DNA from: Rhodothermales bacterium
GTDB taxonomy: Bacteria > Bacteroidota > Rhodothermia > Rhodothermales > Bin80
Assembly: GCA_022821385.1 (NCBI GenBank)
Contig: JAJEDR010000031.1
Location: 22,641 to 86,640, forward strand
Length of the DNA stretch: 64,000 nucleotides
Direction of reading: 5' to 3'
Position numbers and translations under genes: made by a program
Notes under the pieces: generated by a model
Told to the model about the DNA's origin: nothing
Databases searched by the model: none
Seen by the model: the letters and a program-made list of their open reading frames with translations, nothing else
Part shown: positions 53,992 to 63,739 of the stretch, in pieces
How positions within the stretch are numbered: the stretch's first letter is position 1
Layout of the letters: every line of letters starts with the position of its first letter

Positions 53992-54771
53992 TCATACTAC
54001 CTCCTTGACAGGGTTCCGTCCGATAACGGGATATTGCTCTAAATCCATAACTGTACCACTTATCGGACGGGAATGATCACTCAGCCAATAAACCGCAGCT
54101 GCAGCGATGGTTTCAGGGGGAATCAATCCTCCTGAGGGAGCTATATTGCCCGCTATTCGACTCGGCCAGTCATCGGGCAACCCGTCGGCTACCTTGATCT
54201 TGAATTCATGGTCGGTAAGAACCCAGCCGGGGTTGATCTGATTCACTCGTATCCCGTATTCCGTGTGCAGGCTATCGCCCAAGTTCCGCGTCATAGTCAT
54301 TAAAGCACCTTTGGACATACTATAGGCCAGCAGCGGTAGCTCTCCACAGTATGCATTGACTGACCCGATATTGAGGACGCTCCCCTTACTTTCAGTCAGA
54401 TACTTAAGCCCTGCCTGGATCAGTAGCATTGGAGCCCTGGCATTTACATTAAACACCCTTGCAAGAAGCTCTGGGGTGGTGGTCTCAATGTTGGATCTTG
54501 TTAACAGCGCTGCATTGTTCACTATCCCGTCAAGCACGCCGAAACGATCCACAGCCGCTTTAACAATACGAGGCGCGGATGCGGTATCTAGAAGATCATC
54601 TACATGCACACTGCTATGCTGCCCCAATATCTCGTTCGTCTCACGCAAGCCCCCTTCATTACGATCCACCAAAAGCACCTGCGCACCCTCCCGCACGCAA
54701 GCAAGCGCAATGGCTCGACCTATGCCGCCTGCTGATCCCGTGACAACTATCGCCTTATTTTTTAACTGCAC
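53992..54771 (-). CDS. short-chain dehydrogenase/reductase
   Basis: A 259-residue classical SDR. NAD(P) site TGSAGGIGRA at residues 11-20, NNAALL near 85, active-site Ser in VLNIGSVNAY, and YSMSKGA with the catalytic Tyr and Lys near 150. NQINPGWVLTD and the C-terminal ISGTVMDLEQYP are also typical. Acidic residue VDRNE at the end of strand 2 favours NAD over NADP. The substrate is unknown. It is a single gene; the nitrilase gene is on the same strand 335 bp further on. Confidence 0.9.
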   Translation of the reverse strand: MQLKNKAIVVTGSAGGIGRAIALACVREGAQVLLVDRNEGGLRETNEILGQHSSVHVDDLLDTASAPRIVKAAVDRFGVLDGIVNNAALLTRSNIETTTPELLARVFNVNARAPMLLIQAGLKYLTESKGSVLNIGSVNAYCGELPLLAYSMSKGALMTMTRNLGDSLHTEYGIRVNQINPGWVLTDHEFKIKVADGLPDDWPSRIAGNIAPSGGLIPPETIAAAAVYWLSDHSRPISGTVMDLEQYPVIGRNPVKEVV

Positions 54772-55148
54772 GTTCTCTTAGTTTGATTGTTTGAACTTTA
54801 ACGGTCCGAGGCTCGCACCGACTGTGATATTCGTCGGAACAACCCCTGCGGCCCAATATAGGCCTCACTGCGATCACTATTGTACGCGCCTGTCCGACAA
54901 AAACCAAAGACAACACGGATATTCTCGAGTAACGTACCTCTTATCTTTGATCCTGTGATGGTTCCAATGGTTTGGATGGATAGCAATTGCATCCACGACG
55001 CCGGAATTGGACGTCGCTCCTGTCACTTCTACAACCCCGACTGCATGTACCTTAGTCATTCGAGATACAGCAGCCAACCAGAGGTCATTGAGTTGCCTAT
55101 CGCAAGTTTCTTTGATTGATCTTGTTGCTCTGGAGCTTGGTACGACCA
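54772..55148. other. intergenic region between divergent genes
   Basis: About 375 bp between the SDR and the Tat lipoprotein. Short frames on both strands have no recognisable product. Confidence 0.45.
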
Positions 55149-56576
55149 ATGCAACCGAAACGCCATTTTTCAAGACGTGATTTCCTGAAACTCTCAGCCT
55201 GTGGGAGCGTCCTTGCGGCTGGCTGTACAGATTTGGGATTAGAGGAACCCGCTCCGCTTTTTGACGGCCCTGAAATCAATGAGGATGAATTCATCTCGTT
55301 CAATAGGCGTTACTACAACCAAGGCATTGACCCTACAACCAAGCTGCCCATCAGGGCAATCAAAAATGGCTCACCCTCCGCCGAAACCGATCCCCTTGCA
55401 ATAGCTTATCGCCTTCAGCACCTGGTGGACGAGCCGCTGCGGGTGGATGAAGTGGATGCCCTCCTTACACAGATACTCGCGGCACAGATATCTGATCGGC
55501 CGCCGAGGAATTACCGCAACATGATTCCGCGCCTAACACTCGCCAACGGTATGGCCACACCAGCCACGACCCGGTATTCAATTGTGGAAAATGCTGTCTT
55601 GGCTGCACGTGTTGCAATGGCTGCACAGCGATTCAATGGAACATCCACCGCGGATAAGGCTCTGACTTTTCTGGAGAAACAAAAAACCGGCTACAATCAA
55701 GCTCTCGCACAAGGGCAGGGGTTCCTTCCGTTTGATGCAGATGCGACTGTCTTTGGTCTCAGCCCCACATACATGGACCTGCTTTTCGGTGGCTATTACG
55801 CAAGTGTAGCCTTTGTATTGTCCTACATCATTGGTGGTACATCTCAGGTACCGGACGCCGACGCTGGGCGAACCTCATGGCACAGCATGATCGCGGAACA
55901 ACAAAAATACATGGGCCAGCACCAAGCTTCAACTACGGGCGTACATACTATTCAGACTCCTCTTGCCAAGAATGGCAGTGCTTTCCAATTTTTTCATGCA
56001 CTGTTAACACTTGAGCATGAAGCTATTCCGCCATCACTGTACAATGGCCTGTATAATGCACTGTACTCCTATCTGGACGCTGCAGTGTTTGATCGAGTAC
56101 CAGGAATCTATTCAGCTGGACCCTATAAGGGGGGATTCCTGCGAGACAACGGACTAGCTCGTCTCTCAGCCCGCCAGCGCTTGCAAAGTACTCAGGAAAC
56201 TGTTGTGAACGTTGATGCACTCGCCATTGCCCTCAAACTGTTTGATGAAGATTCGGACGAGCGGAAAACAATTCGCGGGTGGATTGGATTATTTGCCACC
56301 GTAGCCGAGGCTACAGGTCCACTCGGATACTTTGGCGCAATGGACCGTGATGGGAATGTGACCCCAGATTTGTATCTGCGCCAGAACGGTGCTATGATCC
56401 TGCTAAAGTCCGACGGGCCCGCACTGCTTGATGCATTCCTGAAAGCTCAAGGGAAACCAGGTATGCGGGAAATGATGAGTGATGTCAAACTGGAATGGGA
56501 GGGTGCCCCCCTTAACCGGATTGACGACACCCTGCCACTCCCGATAAGGTCAGAGCGGTTGTTCACGTCTCGTTAG
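55149..56576 (+). CDS. Tat lipoprotein of unknown function, helical-barrel-like
   Basis: The ATG at 55149 (475 residues) places SRRDFLKLSACGSVLAAGC at residues 8-26: a Tat motif followed by a lipobox (Cys26), so it is a folded exported lipoprotein. The body is strongly helical; LAIAYRLQHLVDEPL, TRYSIVENAVLAARVAMAAQRF, and later NVDALAIALKLFDED-type repeats recall an (alpha/alpha) toroid like PF10091 glucoamylase or DUF3131 proteins, in which a YSTVDNAWLAA-type motif occurs. This assignment is tentative and no catalytic acid can be named. An upstream in-frame start at 55116 is less likely. Monocistronic. Confidence 0.75.
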   Translation: MQPKRHFSRRDFLKLSACGSVLAAGCTDLGLEEPAPLFDGPEINEDEFISFNRRYYNQGIDPTTKLPIRAIKNGSPSAETDPLAIAYRLQHLVDEPLRVDEVDALLTQILAAQISDRPPRNYRNMIPRLTLANGMATPATTRYSIVENAVLAARVAMAAQRFNGTSTADKALTFLEKQKTGYNQALAQGQGFLPFDADATVFGLSPTYMDLLFGGYYASVAFVLSYIIGGTSQVPDADAGRTSWHSMIAEQQKYMGQHQASTTGVHTIQTPLAKNGSAFQFFHALLTLEHEAIPPSLYNGLYNALYSYLDAAVFDRVPGIYSAGPYKGGFLRDNGLARLSARQRLQSTQETVVNVDALAIALKLFDEDSDERKTIRGWIGLFATVAEATGPLGYFGAMDRDGNVTPDLYLRQNGAMILLKSDGPALLDAFLKAQGKPGMREMMSDVKLEWEGAPLNRIDDTLPLPIRSERLFTSR

Positions 56577-56956
56577 CGGCGGAATTCTCGAGCAGTCATC
56601 TCCCATGATGAGCCCGATACTGTTCGACAACTCATATTTGTTCAGCCAGTACCTCCACCATTGCAATCCCCTAAATACAACGGGGCGTAGCACCCGTTAC
56701 TTATCCTTATGAGTGGATTACATGGAAATCAACCAGCGGGATAACCCGCATCCCGATGGCTTCCGTCAAAACTGCGTTCAGAAAAAACGGGTGAATGCCG
56801 GTCACCTTCCGCACAGGATTGATGTACCTATCACGCTAATTCCCCCTAACTTCATCGACCGCACTGACGGAGTTTTCAGTCAATCCTCATTTACAGCGCA
56901 GAGGAACTTGTACGTTGTCCACAGACACGAACAGGACAGACCGAATCAATCAGCAG
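56577..56956. other. intergenic region between convergent genes
   Basis: About 380 bp. An open plus-strand frame (from 56713) runs into the PIG-L gene on the other strand and has no recognisable domain. No terminator seen. Confidence 0.45.
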
Positions 56957-57874
56957 CTATTCGTCAAAAAAGGGAAACAACGCTTTTAGCTGTTCTCGAG
57001 TTGGCTGACTTCCGTACTCGGAAACTTCAAATGCCTCAGCGAACTCCACAGCATTCCCGCGCTCAGTCCCGTAATACTCTATCAGCAGGTCTCTGTAATT
57101 ATCGGCTACGCTCGCATCTCTAGCCTCAAAGCGCTCACGTATCCAAGCCTTCCGTGCTTCTTCTTCTTCAGGCACCTCGTCGTGGTAACCGGCAAGCCAC
57201 GCATTCCAGTCAGAAAACTGACTCCTGAGTGCCGCCATACAAGCATACTTCTGATCTCCTACTGGACCAATATCTACAATGATGTCTGGGGTAAATGGAT
57301 AAGGCCGCTGGAAACGATCATGGTAATACAGAAATACTGGATTCTTTTCTACACGAGGAACGGTAGGCGTGAAATACGGCACCGTAACCATGAAAGCAGC
57401 ATCCTGAACGAGTATTGCCGTGTACCGGTGGTCTGGATGGTAGTCGTTTGAACGCGGTCCCAACACGATATCGGCCTGCCATTCGCGTATCAGTCTCGCA
57501 ATCGTTTTGCGATTTTCCAAAGTAGGCATGAGCTCACCATCATGATTGTCAAGCATGATCGATTCCTCAATTCCCAGTATCTTGCCACAGTCTTCAATCT
57601 CGGCCTTACGGGTAAGCGCAAGTGGACCTCCCGCCATAGCATAATGACCGATATCACCATTCGTAACCGAGACAAACTTTACCTTATGCCCCATTGCGGC
57701 CCACATAGCAGCAACTCCGGCGGCACGCACCTCACAATCATCTGGGTGCCCACCAAAGGCAATTATTCTAAGCGGATCCTGTGCTGAAACTGATCCTGCA
57801 AAAATTATCGTGCCCATAAATAGACTAAGAAGGTTGCGCGTCCACTGAGCTGAGTATTGAGACTTCATCGACAT
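56957..57874 (-). CDS. exported PIG-L/LmbE-type deacetylase
   Basis: A 305-residue protein with a signal peptide (MSMKSQYSAQWTRNLLSLFM to GSVSAQ). The PIG-L zinc site is complete: FGGHPDDCEV near residue 42 (His-Asp-Asp) and DYHPDHRYTAI near 145 (His). These enzymes remove acetyl groups from N-acetylated sugars. The export signal places it outside the cytoplasm. Divergent from the tandem serine hydrolases, 32 bp apart. The C-terminal 60 residues are charged and helical, unlike cytoplasmic MshB-type members. Confidence 0.92.
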   Translation of the reverse strand: MSMKSQYSAQWTRNLLSLFMGTIIFAGSVSAQDPLRIIAFGGHPDDCEVRAAGVAAMWAAMGHKVKFVSVTNGDIGHYAMAGGPLALTRKAEIEDCGKILGIEESIMLDNHDGELMPTLENRKTIARLIREWQADIVLGPRSNDYHPDHRYTAILVQDAAFMVTVPYFTPTVPRVEKNPVFLYYHDRFQRPYPFTPDIIVDIGPVGDQKYACMAALRSQFSDWNAWLAGYHDEVPEEEEARKAWIRERFEARDASVADNYRDLLIEYYGTERGNAVEFAEAFEVSEYGSQPTREQLKALFPFFDE

Positions 57875-57906
57875 GAGTTAAATTTTGGTTTTACCACACA
57901 ACCCTA

Positions 57907-59229
57907 ATGTTACGCAAGATTTTGATTCTATGCTTCCTGACCTCCGGCCAACTTGCTCTCGGTCAGTCACTGGAGACCCAGGTAGACTCACTGTTCTCGT
58001 CCATCGATAAACCCGACGTCCCCGGTGCAGCTGTAATGATCATGCGCGGAGACAGTGTGCACTTTGCGAAAGGCTACGGTATAGCCAACCTCGAGTATAA
58101 TATCCCCATCACCCCTGAAACGGTGTTCCTGGTGGCGAGTGTATCCAAACAGTTTACAGCATACGGTATTGCGCTCCTTGCAACACATGGCGAACTCTCG
58201 CTCGATGTCCCCGTGACAGACTACATCCCCGAGCTACACGCATTCACACCCCCCATTACTGTACAGCACCTGGTACACCACACGAGTGGACTGCGTGACG
58301 AATTTGGGTTGCTCTCATTGGCCGGGTACCGTATGGATGATGTAATTACGAAGGACGATATCCTGCGGCTGATCTATCGTCAACGTGCGCTCAATTTTGA
58401 TCCAGGAACAGAGTATCTGTACAGCAATTCCGGTTATACGCTGATGGCGGAAATCATTGAACGTTTGAGTGGGCAGTCATTCAGTGATTGGACACGTGAC
58501 AGCCTGTTCCTGCCCTTGGGGATGACCAAATCCCATTTCAGATCAGAGCAGGGAAAAGTGATCCCCAATGTTGCAGCCGGCTATATCACTGTACCTGATG
58601 GCTATAAAGCGCAGCGTGTGAATTACTCCAGTGTCGGTGCAAGCGGGTTGTATACAACCGCACTGGACCTCGGGAAATGGCTGACTGCGCTGAAGCACGG
58701 CACAATTGGTGGAGAGAAAACACGTGACTTGGCACACACCCGTGGCGTACTCACAAACGGTGACACACTTGCATACGCCTTTGGCCTCACCCACGGACAA
58801 TTCAGAGGCACACGATCCATAGGGCACAGCGGCTCGCATCGTGGATTTCGTGCCTGGGCCGGGCGCTTCCCTGAATACGATCTGGGTATTGTGGTGCTTG
58901 GTAATCTGGAAGAATTCAATCCCTCTGATATGGCAATGAACATTGCCGCTCTATTTATTGACGATAAGCACCTAAATGCGTACGAGGGCACTTACTACAG
59001 CGAGGAACTTGGCAGTACACTATATGTCACTGTGGAAGCTGATACGCTGCGATTGCACTCTCGCCGAGGCAGATTGGCAACACTGTCAAGAACTGGATTG
59101 AACTCTTTTGACAGCGATGCTTGGTACCTGAGTACGCTTGAATTCAAACAGGAGGGGGACAGCTTAGCCGGTTTTAGCGCATCCTCTGGGCGCACTCAAG
59201 AGGTTTGGTTTAAAAAAATAAATCAATGA
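57907..59229 (+). CDS. exported beta-lactamase-type serine hydrolase (copy 1)
   Basis: A 440-residue class C beta-lactamase/PBP4*-like enzyme with a signal peptide (MLRKILILCFLTSGQLALGQ). The three active-site motifs are SVSK (Ser78, Lys81), the tyrosine motif YSNSGYTLM near 175, and HSGSHRGF near 305 (HxG in place of KTG). A beta-rich C-terminal domain of about 90 residues (EGTYYSEELGSTLYV ... ) follows. It likely acts on peptides, esters or D-amino-acid bonds, not necessarily beta-lactams. It overlaps by 4 bp a longer paralogue. Confidence 0.92.
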   Translation: MLRKILILCFLTSGQLALGQSLETQVDSLFSSIDKPDVPGAAVMIMRGDSVHFAKGYGIANLEYNIPITPETVFLVASVSKQFTAYGIALLATHGELSLDVPVTDYIPELHAFTPPITVQHLVHHTSGLRDEFGLLSLAGYRMDDVITKDDILRLIYRQRALNFDPGTEYLYSNSGYTLMAEIIERLSGQSFSDWTRDSLFLPLGMTKSHFRSEQGKVIPNVAAGYITVPDGYKAQRVNYSSVGASGLYTTALDLGKWLTALKHGTIGGEKTRDLAHTRGVLTNGDTLAYAFGLTHGQFRGTRSIGHSGSHRGFRAWAGRFPEYDLGIVVLGNLEEFNPSDMAMNIAALFIDDKHLNAYEGTYYSEELGSTLYVTVEADTLRLHSRRGRLATLSRTGLNSFDSDAWYLSTLEFKQEGDSLAGFSASSGRTQEVWFKKINQ

Positions 59230-60830
59230 TTCGTGTACTATTCTGTCTCTTCCTCGTTGTACAGACACCAGCCTACGCGCAGGTGGATGAGCTTTTCAGT
59301 GCTTGGGATACAAATGAAAGTCCGGGGGCCGCAGTAGCCGTACTCTACCGTGGGGCTGTCCTGCATCACGAGGGATATGGCATGGCGAACCTAGAGCACG
59401 GCATACCTATCACGTCAACCAGCGTTTTCGATGTTGCTTCGGTATCAAAGCAATTCTGTGCATTTGCGATTGCCCTGCTCGTTGATGAAGGGAGGATTGC
59501 ACTTGACGACGATATCCGAACGCATTTGCCGGAGTTGCCGGATTTTGGGCATACAATCACTCTTCGGCATCTCCTTCATCATACCAGTGGGCTTCGAGAC
59601 TGGCCAGGAATGCTTGCAATGGCAGGACGCAAGATGGAGGATGTGATCTCCATGGAAGAAATCACCGCCTTTATCAAGCACCAGCGCACATTGAATTTTG
59701 TCCCCGGAACGCAGTATAGTTACTCCAATACAGGCTACACTATCCTGGCATTGCTGATTGAGCGTTTGAGCGGGCAATCCTTCCGAACCTTCACGGAGGA
59801 AAGGATATTTGCACCGCTTGATATGACGCGGACGCATTTTCAGGACGATCACGAAGAGATCATACCCGGACGCGTAGTCAGCTATTCCTCGCAACTCGGT
59901 GAAATTCAGCGAATTGGTAACGGCCTCATGGCCCTCGGATCAAGTTCTTTGCACACGACGACCGAGGACCTTCTGAAATGGGTGCAAAACTTTGAAGATC
60001 AGAAAATAGGATCGCCAGCGGTACATGCCATGATGAATTCGCAGGGACAGCTAAACGATGGAACTGAAATTCCCTATGGGTTCGGGCTTGTCAGAGGGAC
60101 TTACAGGGGGTTGAATACAATCTCGCATACGGGCGGATGGGCTGGTTTTCGGACGGTAATCCTGCGAATACCCGACCATGAATTCACCGCCATTGTGCTT
60201 AGCAATTCGGCCATTATGAATGCTTCCACCATGGCACAGCGCGTCACAGAGCACTACCTGAATGCATTCATGTCCCCGCCAGTCCCACCTCCTGTCACTG
60301 CGGACGATGTGCCTCCATTAAGCGACTTCGCGGGAGTTTATGACTTTGGTAAAGCATACGTTTTGCAATTAATTGCCAGAGGGGAATCACTTTCAGCTTA
60401 CTGGCCACCCACTCCACCAGTACCTGTTCAACCAATTGGTATAGACTCCCTCCGCATTCCAGCACTCAATCTGACTATCACATTCACACGCGATTCTTCG
60501 GGTTCGGTCATAAACGCATCCACACAGGGATTAAATGCCACCCGTCTTTTTCGTTCAGAGGCCACGAGTCTGTCTATTTATGAAGGATGCTACACAAGTG
60601 AAGAGCTTGGCGTATCCTACTCAATAAATGCGCAGGATACTGTACTGGTCGCAAGTGACCCCCGAGGCAACAAGCTCACATTTGCCAAGGCGATTGACCA
60701 TGTCTTCGTGGGTAACACCTGGTTCGTGCCTGTCATCCGTATGGAGACGGATCAGACTACGGGAACGGTGACACATTTTGAAGCCAACAACGCACGCAGT
60801 CTGCACGTACGATTCATCAAAGGCTGCTAA
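59226..60830 (+). CDS. exported beta-lactamase-type serine hydrolase (copy 2)
   Basis: A 534-residue paralogue of the preceding gene: signal peptide MIRVLFCLFLVVQTPAYAQ, SVSK (Ser72, Lys75), YSNTGYTIL near 168, and HTGGWAGF near 300. The C-terminal region is about 90 residues longer (two EG.YTSEELG-type beta blocks near 440). It is translationally coupled to copy 1 through ATGA. Its last 4 bases overlap the convergent propeller gene. Confidence 0.92.
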   Translation: MIRVLFCLFLVVQTPAYAQVDELFSAWDTNESPGAAVAVLYRGAVLHHEGYGMANLEHGIPITSTSVFDVASVSKQFCAFAIALLVDEGRIALDDDIRTHLPELPDFGHTITLRHLLHHTSGLRDWPGMLAMAGRKMEDVISMEEITAFIKHQRTLNFVPGTQYSYSNTGYTILALLIERLSGQSFRTFTEERIFAPLDMTRTHFQDDHEEIIPGRVVSYSSQLGEIQRIGNGLMALGSSSLHTTTEDLLKWVQNFEDQKIGSPAVHAMMNSQGQLNDGTEIPYGFGLVRGTYRGLNTISHTGGWAGFRTVILRIPDHEFTAIVLSNSAIMNASTMAQRVTEHYLNAFMSPPVPPPVTADDVPPLSDFAGVYDFGKAYVLQLIARGESLSAYWPPTPPVPVQPIGIDSLRIPALNLTITFTRDSSGSVINASTQGLNATRLFRSEATSLSIYEGCYTSEELGVSYSINAQDTVLVASDPRGNKLTFAKAIDHVFVGNTWFVPVIRMETDQTTGTVTHFEANNARSLHVRFIKGC

Positions 60831-61879
60831 ATCCGCTCCAGCTTAATGGGGTAAGTCTTGCCTGCGTTCCACTGACAAACATACAGGTTTTCGTCTGTGT
60901 CGACGCAAACATCGTGGCAGTGATTGAAAATGGGCTCGTCCTGTAACATGAGCTGGAGAACCCCATTGTCGTAGACGGGTGGGGTTCCTCCAGGATTCGA
61001 AACCACGCGATCGTTCTTGTCCAGAATCGTTACGAATCCGGAATCTGGCGTCTGATTCAGATAACGGAGCCTTGACCAGCACACACCCGAATACAACATC
61101 TCTCCATGAATCACCGCGCGGCACACATACGCACCAGGCAGAAAGATCGTTGAGAGATAATCTCCATTGAGAGAAAACCGCTTAAAGGCATTGTGCGCCC
61201 GACTCGTGCATATCAGAGATGGAGCATTTGGATCACGCAGATCTACGCACACACCGTGTACCGTTTGGAACTGATGATCCTCATCCCCCCTTCCTCCAAA
61301 CTTCCGAATGTACTCGCCTGCGGAATTAAACTGGAGAACCCATTGTGAACCATAACCATCGGCTACGTAAATGTCCCCATTCGGTCCCACGGCTGTTTCC
61401 GTTGGATGATAGGCATCAGACTCCGCGTAAGCTCCGACTTCATGTGGATGGGGCAATCTAAGAACTACGCGTCCGTCCAGTGTGGTCTTGACAACTTGCG
61501 GGTTTCCGTCAAAACCATTATCACAAATGAACAGGAATTCCTCTCCACCAGCATTCATTAGTGTTAGGCCATGCCCATATGGATACTCACTGCCCCAAGT
61601 ATCAAGTACCTTGCCCGACCTGTCGTAGATCAATACATTATTGCGTGTTTCATCGCCAATCATGATCAGGCGCCCTGCGCTGTCCTGAACCATTTCGTGG
61701 CAGTTGTTAACAGGCACAAGGCTTGGATCCTGCTGGCCCCAAGCCCTATGCACACGGTAACGGTAGTCGCCGTGTCCAATGATCTCGTCCGGTTCAGTCT
61801 GATTGATGATGATGTTTCCTGAAAACAGGCCCACGCCAACGGCCTGAGCGGTAAGTTGTGTAAATTCGCGTCGATTCAT
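60827..61879 (-). CDS. exported NHL/6-bladed propeller protein
   Basis: A 350-residue protein with a Tat-like N-terminus (MNRREFTQLTAQAVGVGLFSG). The rest is NHL-style propeller: NNVLIYDRSGKVLDTWG, ETAVGPNGDIYVADGYGSQWVLQFNSAGEYIRKFGG, FKRFSLNGDYLSTI and HDVCVDTDENLYVCQWNAGKTYPIKL. It resembles peptidylglycine-lyase-like and 6-bladed propellers, but no catalytic set can be assigned. Convergent with the serine hydrolase pair, overlapping by 4 bp. Confidence 0.85.
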   Translation of the reverse strand: MNRREFTQLTAQAVGVGLFSGNIIINQTEPDEIIGHGDYRYRVHRAWGQQDPSLVPVNNCHEMVQDSAGRLIMIGDETRNNVLIYDRSGKVLDTWGSEYPYGHGLTLMNAGGEEFLFICDNGFDGNPQVVKTTLDGRVVLRLPHPHEVGAYAESDAYHPTETAVGPNGDIYVADGYGSQWVLQFNSAGEYIRKFGGRGDEDHQFQTVHGVCVDLRDPNAPSLICTSRAHNAFKRFSLNGDYLSTIFLPGAYVCRAVIHGEMLYSGVCWSRLRYLNQTPDSGFVTILDKNDRVVSNPGGTPPVYDNGVLQLMLQDEPIFNHCHDVCVDTDENLYVCQWNAGKTYPIKLERI

Positions 61880-62359
61880 GGTGGATTGTTTGGTATTACC
61901 TGAAATTAATCACGGGATCATTCGCAAGCCGACTGCGATGTAGCACAATGGCTAAAGTCTGCTTGACACTTGTACTTTGCATCAACTAACCTCCGCAGGG
62001 AAAGCGGGAGATGCACCACGCCACAGAGATGAAAAATAAATAAAGAAAACTGTATACCTGCTGCAAGCCATCAGTTGCATTATTCAAGCTCTTCTCAATA
62101 AGGATTACATAGTCGAACGCAGAAGCGACTCGCTTCATTCACCCTTAGGGGAAATGAAACCGTGCCTGCCTTCCTTATTCCGTAGTCGGCGAAAGTTATG
62201 CCTATACCGGTAGAGAAAGATAGCGAAATTGCGTCCCCTCACTGCAACAGTGTGTGGCAGACTACCATCATTTTGACAGTCTGCTATGGCAATTGTATGA
62301 GAGTTATGCCATCCTCATCTTGCGGCTTACACCAGATAAACGGACCTACTCCACCTCAA
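61880..62359. other. intergenic region with a hairpin
   Basis: About 480 bp. GCAGACT...AGTCTGC at 62257-62284 is a perfect 7-bp inverted repeat with a 14-base loop. TTGACA near 61962 is followed 7 bases later by TACTTTG, which loosely resembles promoter elements. No gene is recognisable. Confidence 0.45.
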
Positions 62360-63295
62360 TCAAGGCTTCATGAGGTTGTGCTTTCTGAGATAGTCAACCA
62401 CGACTTGAGCACATTGGGCAGGCTTTTCGAGCTGAAGGAGATGTGTCGATTCAGGTAAGAAATCGTAGTCTAACTTTACAATATAGCTTAGGTCAAAGGT
62501 CGGTAAATAGGAATACGGTAACGTGGGGTCAGCCCCGAGAACCTTCACAGGACAGCGGATGTGATCAAAGTCTGCGAGAACTGCAAAGCTCCCCGCGAAT
62601 TCCAGAATCCGCGCCTCATACTCGGGCGGACAGCACAGTTCATATCCCTCGTGATCTGCAGATTCGCGTAATGTGGTCTCTGCCAAGAGTTCAAAAACCC
62701 CTGGAACAACCAACTGAAAACTCGGCAGGTAAGGGATAATTTCTGCGAGATGCCCCCTGGTTGCAAACTTATTGGCGCGTAGCCGGGTCAACTCGGCATT
62801 ACGACTTGCCGCTGCCTCAAATTCGGCGTAACCCCTACCTCCCTTGCAAATGGGTGGATCAAACAGAACTAGTCCTGCAAATAGATCCGGCCTGATACGA
62901 GGTTGTAAAGCTACGAGAGCTGTCAAAGAGTGGTAGATTCCTACTCTAGGTTTACTGCCATAATGACGATCAACCGCATCAAGAATAATCTCTAGATCCC
63001 GTACAAATATCGGAAGATTGTGGTATTTCACATTCCCAACAGGATTCCAGCCGTGATTTCTGAGATCATACACTATAACATCAAAGTCCTCAAGAAAGAG
63101 CGACCAAAAAGGATAGTAAAGATCAATCGCGAAACCGTTTCCGTGGCTTAAAATAAGGCGAGGGCCTGTCGGATTCCCGTGACGCCGTATAATGACCAAG
63201 GAACCGTCATGCAGGCGAACCTCATGGGCAGACTCCGGGCGAGGCACGACCCAATTTTTGCCCTCAACCGCCATTTGTTCCTGTGATGGCTTCAT
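62360..63295 (-). CDS. alpha/beta hydrolase with unusual nucleophile elbow
   Basis: The ATG at 63295 (311 residues) is preferred; a GTG at 63337 would add 14. The fold is clear: LILSHGNGFAIDLYYPFW (oxyanion region), DVIVYDLRNHGWNP, the nucleophile strand RVGIYHSLTALVALQ near residue 130, LFDPPICK, and ESTHLLQLEKP with the catalytic His near 288. The usual GxSxG is replaced by YHSLT, so both flanking glycines are missing although the Ser remains. It lies downstream of an acyl carrier protein gene on the same strand (about 215 bp), so a thioesterase or acyltransfer role is possible but not shown. Confidence 0.85.
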   Translation of the reverse strand: MKPSQEQMAVEGKNWVVPRPESAHEVRLHDGSLVIIRRHGNPTGPRLILSHGNGFAIDLYYPFWSLFLEDFDVIVYDLRNHGWNPVGNVKYHNLPIFVRDLEIILDAVDRHYGSKPRVGIYHSLTALVALQPRIRPDLFAGLVLFDPPICKGGRGYAEFEAAASRNAELTRLRANKFATRGHLAEIIPYLPSFQLVVPGVFELLAETTLRESADHEGYELCCPPEYEARILEFAGSFAVLADFDHIRCPVKVLGADPTLPYSYLPTFDLSYIVKLDYDFLPESTHLLQLEKPAQCAQVVVDYLRKHNLMKP

Positions 63296-63511
63296 CAATC
63301 TTCGATAAAGTAACTCAGGAATACAAATGAGCGGCACCTTATGCGCACCGTCCGAGCTCCTCGTACGTCATACGAACAGCACACGTCCCGACCCGGCACC
63401 CTGCTAGGGTAATCTGACATCCCTGACCATAGCCAAATATAACACCCCCAGGCACTTTGGTTAACCACCAAAGAGAAACCCTCAGAAATAAGACCCACTC
63501 ACCAACCGGGA

Positions 63512-63739
63512 CTAGCCAGCGGCATCGATATGATTGACAACCGCCCGCATGCTCCCGAGCTTTACGGCATCGCCGGGCGAGATGTTAACATTAAACTCCT
63601 TACAAACTTCCTTCAGGAAAGCAACGGCATCTACTGAGTTAATCCCGAGATCCGAGGCGCTGGAGTTTATTGCATCTGGGTCACTTATTCCAAGGTGCTG
63701 CTCCAAGAGAGATTGAAAGCGCTGTTCTGTTGTTGCCAT
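63512..63739 (-). CDS. acyl carrier protein
   Basis: The ATG at 63739 (75 residues) gives a normal ACP; longer starts are not plausible. The phosphopantetheine site is LGINSVDAVAFLKEV with Ser35, which has GINS in place of the canonical GxDS-L of fatty-acid ACP, suggesting a specialised carrier and not the housekeeping AcpP. Four-helix pattern and final VNHIDAAG are standard. It is not next to fab genes; the only same-strand neighbour is the alpha/beta hydrolase. The gene upstream is beyond the window or absent. Confidence 0.9.
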   Translation of the reverse strand: MATTEQRFQSLLEQHLGISDPDAINSSASDLGINSVDAVAFLKEVCKEFNVNISPGDAVKLGSMRAVVNHIDAAG

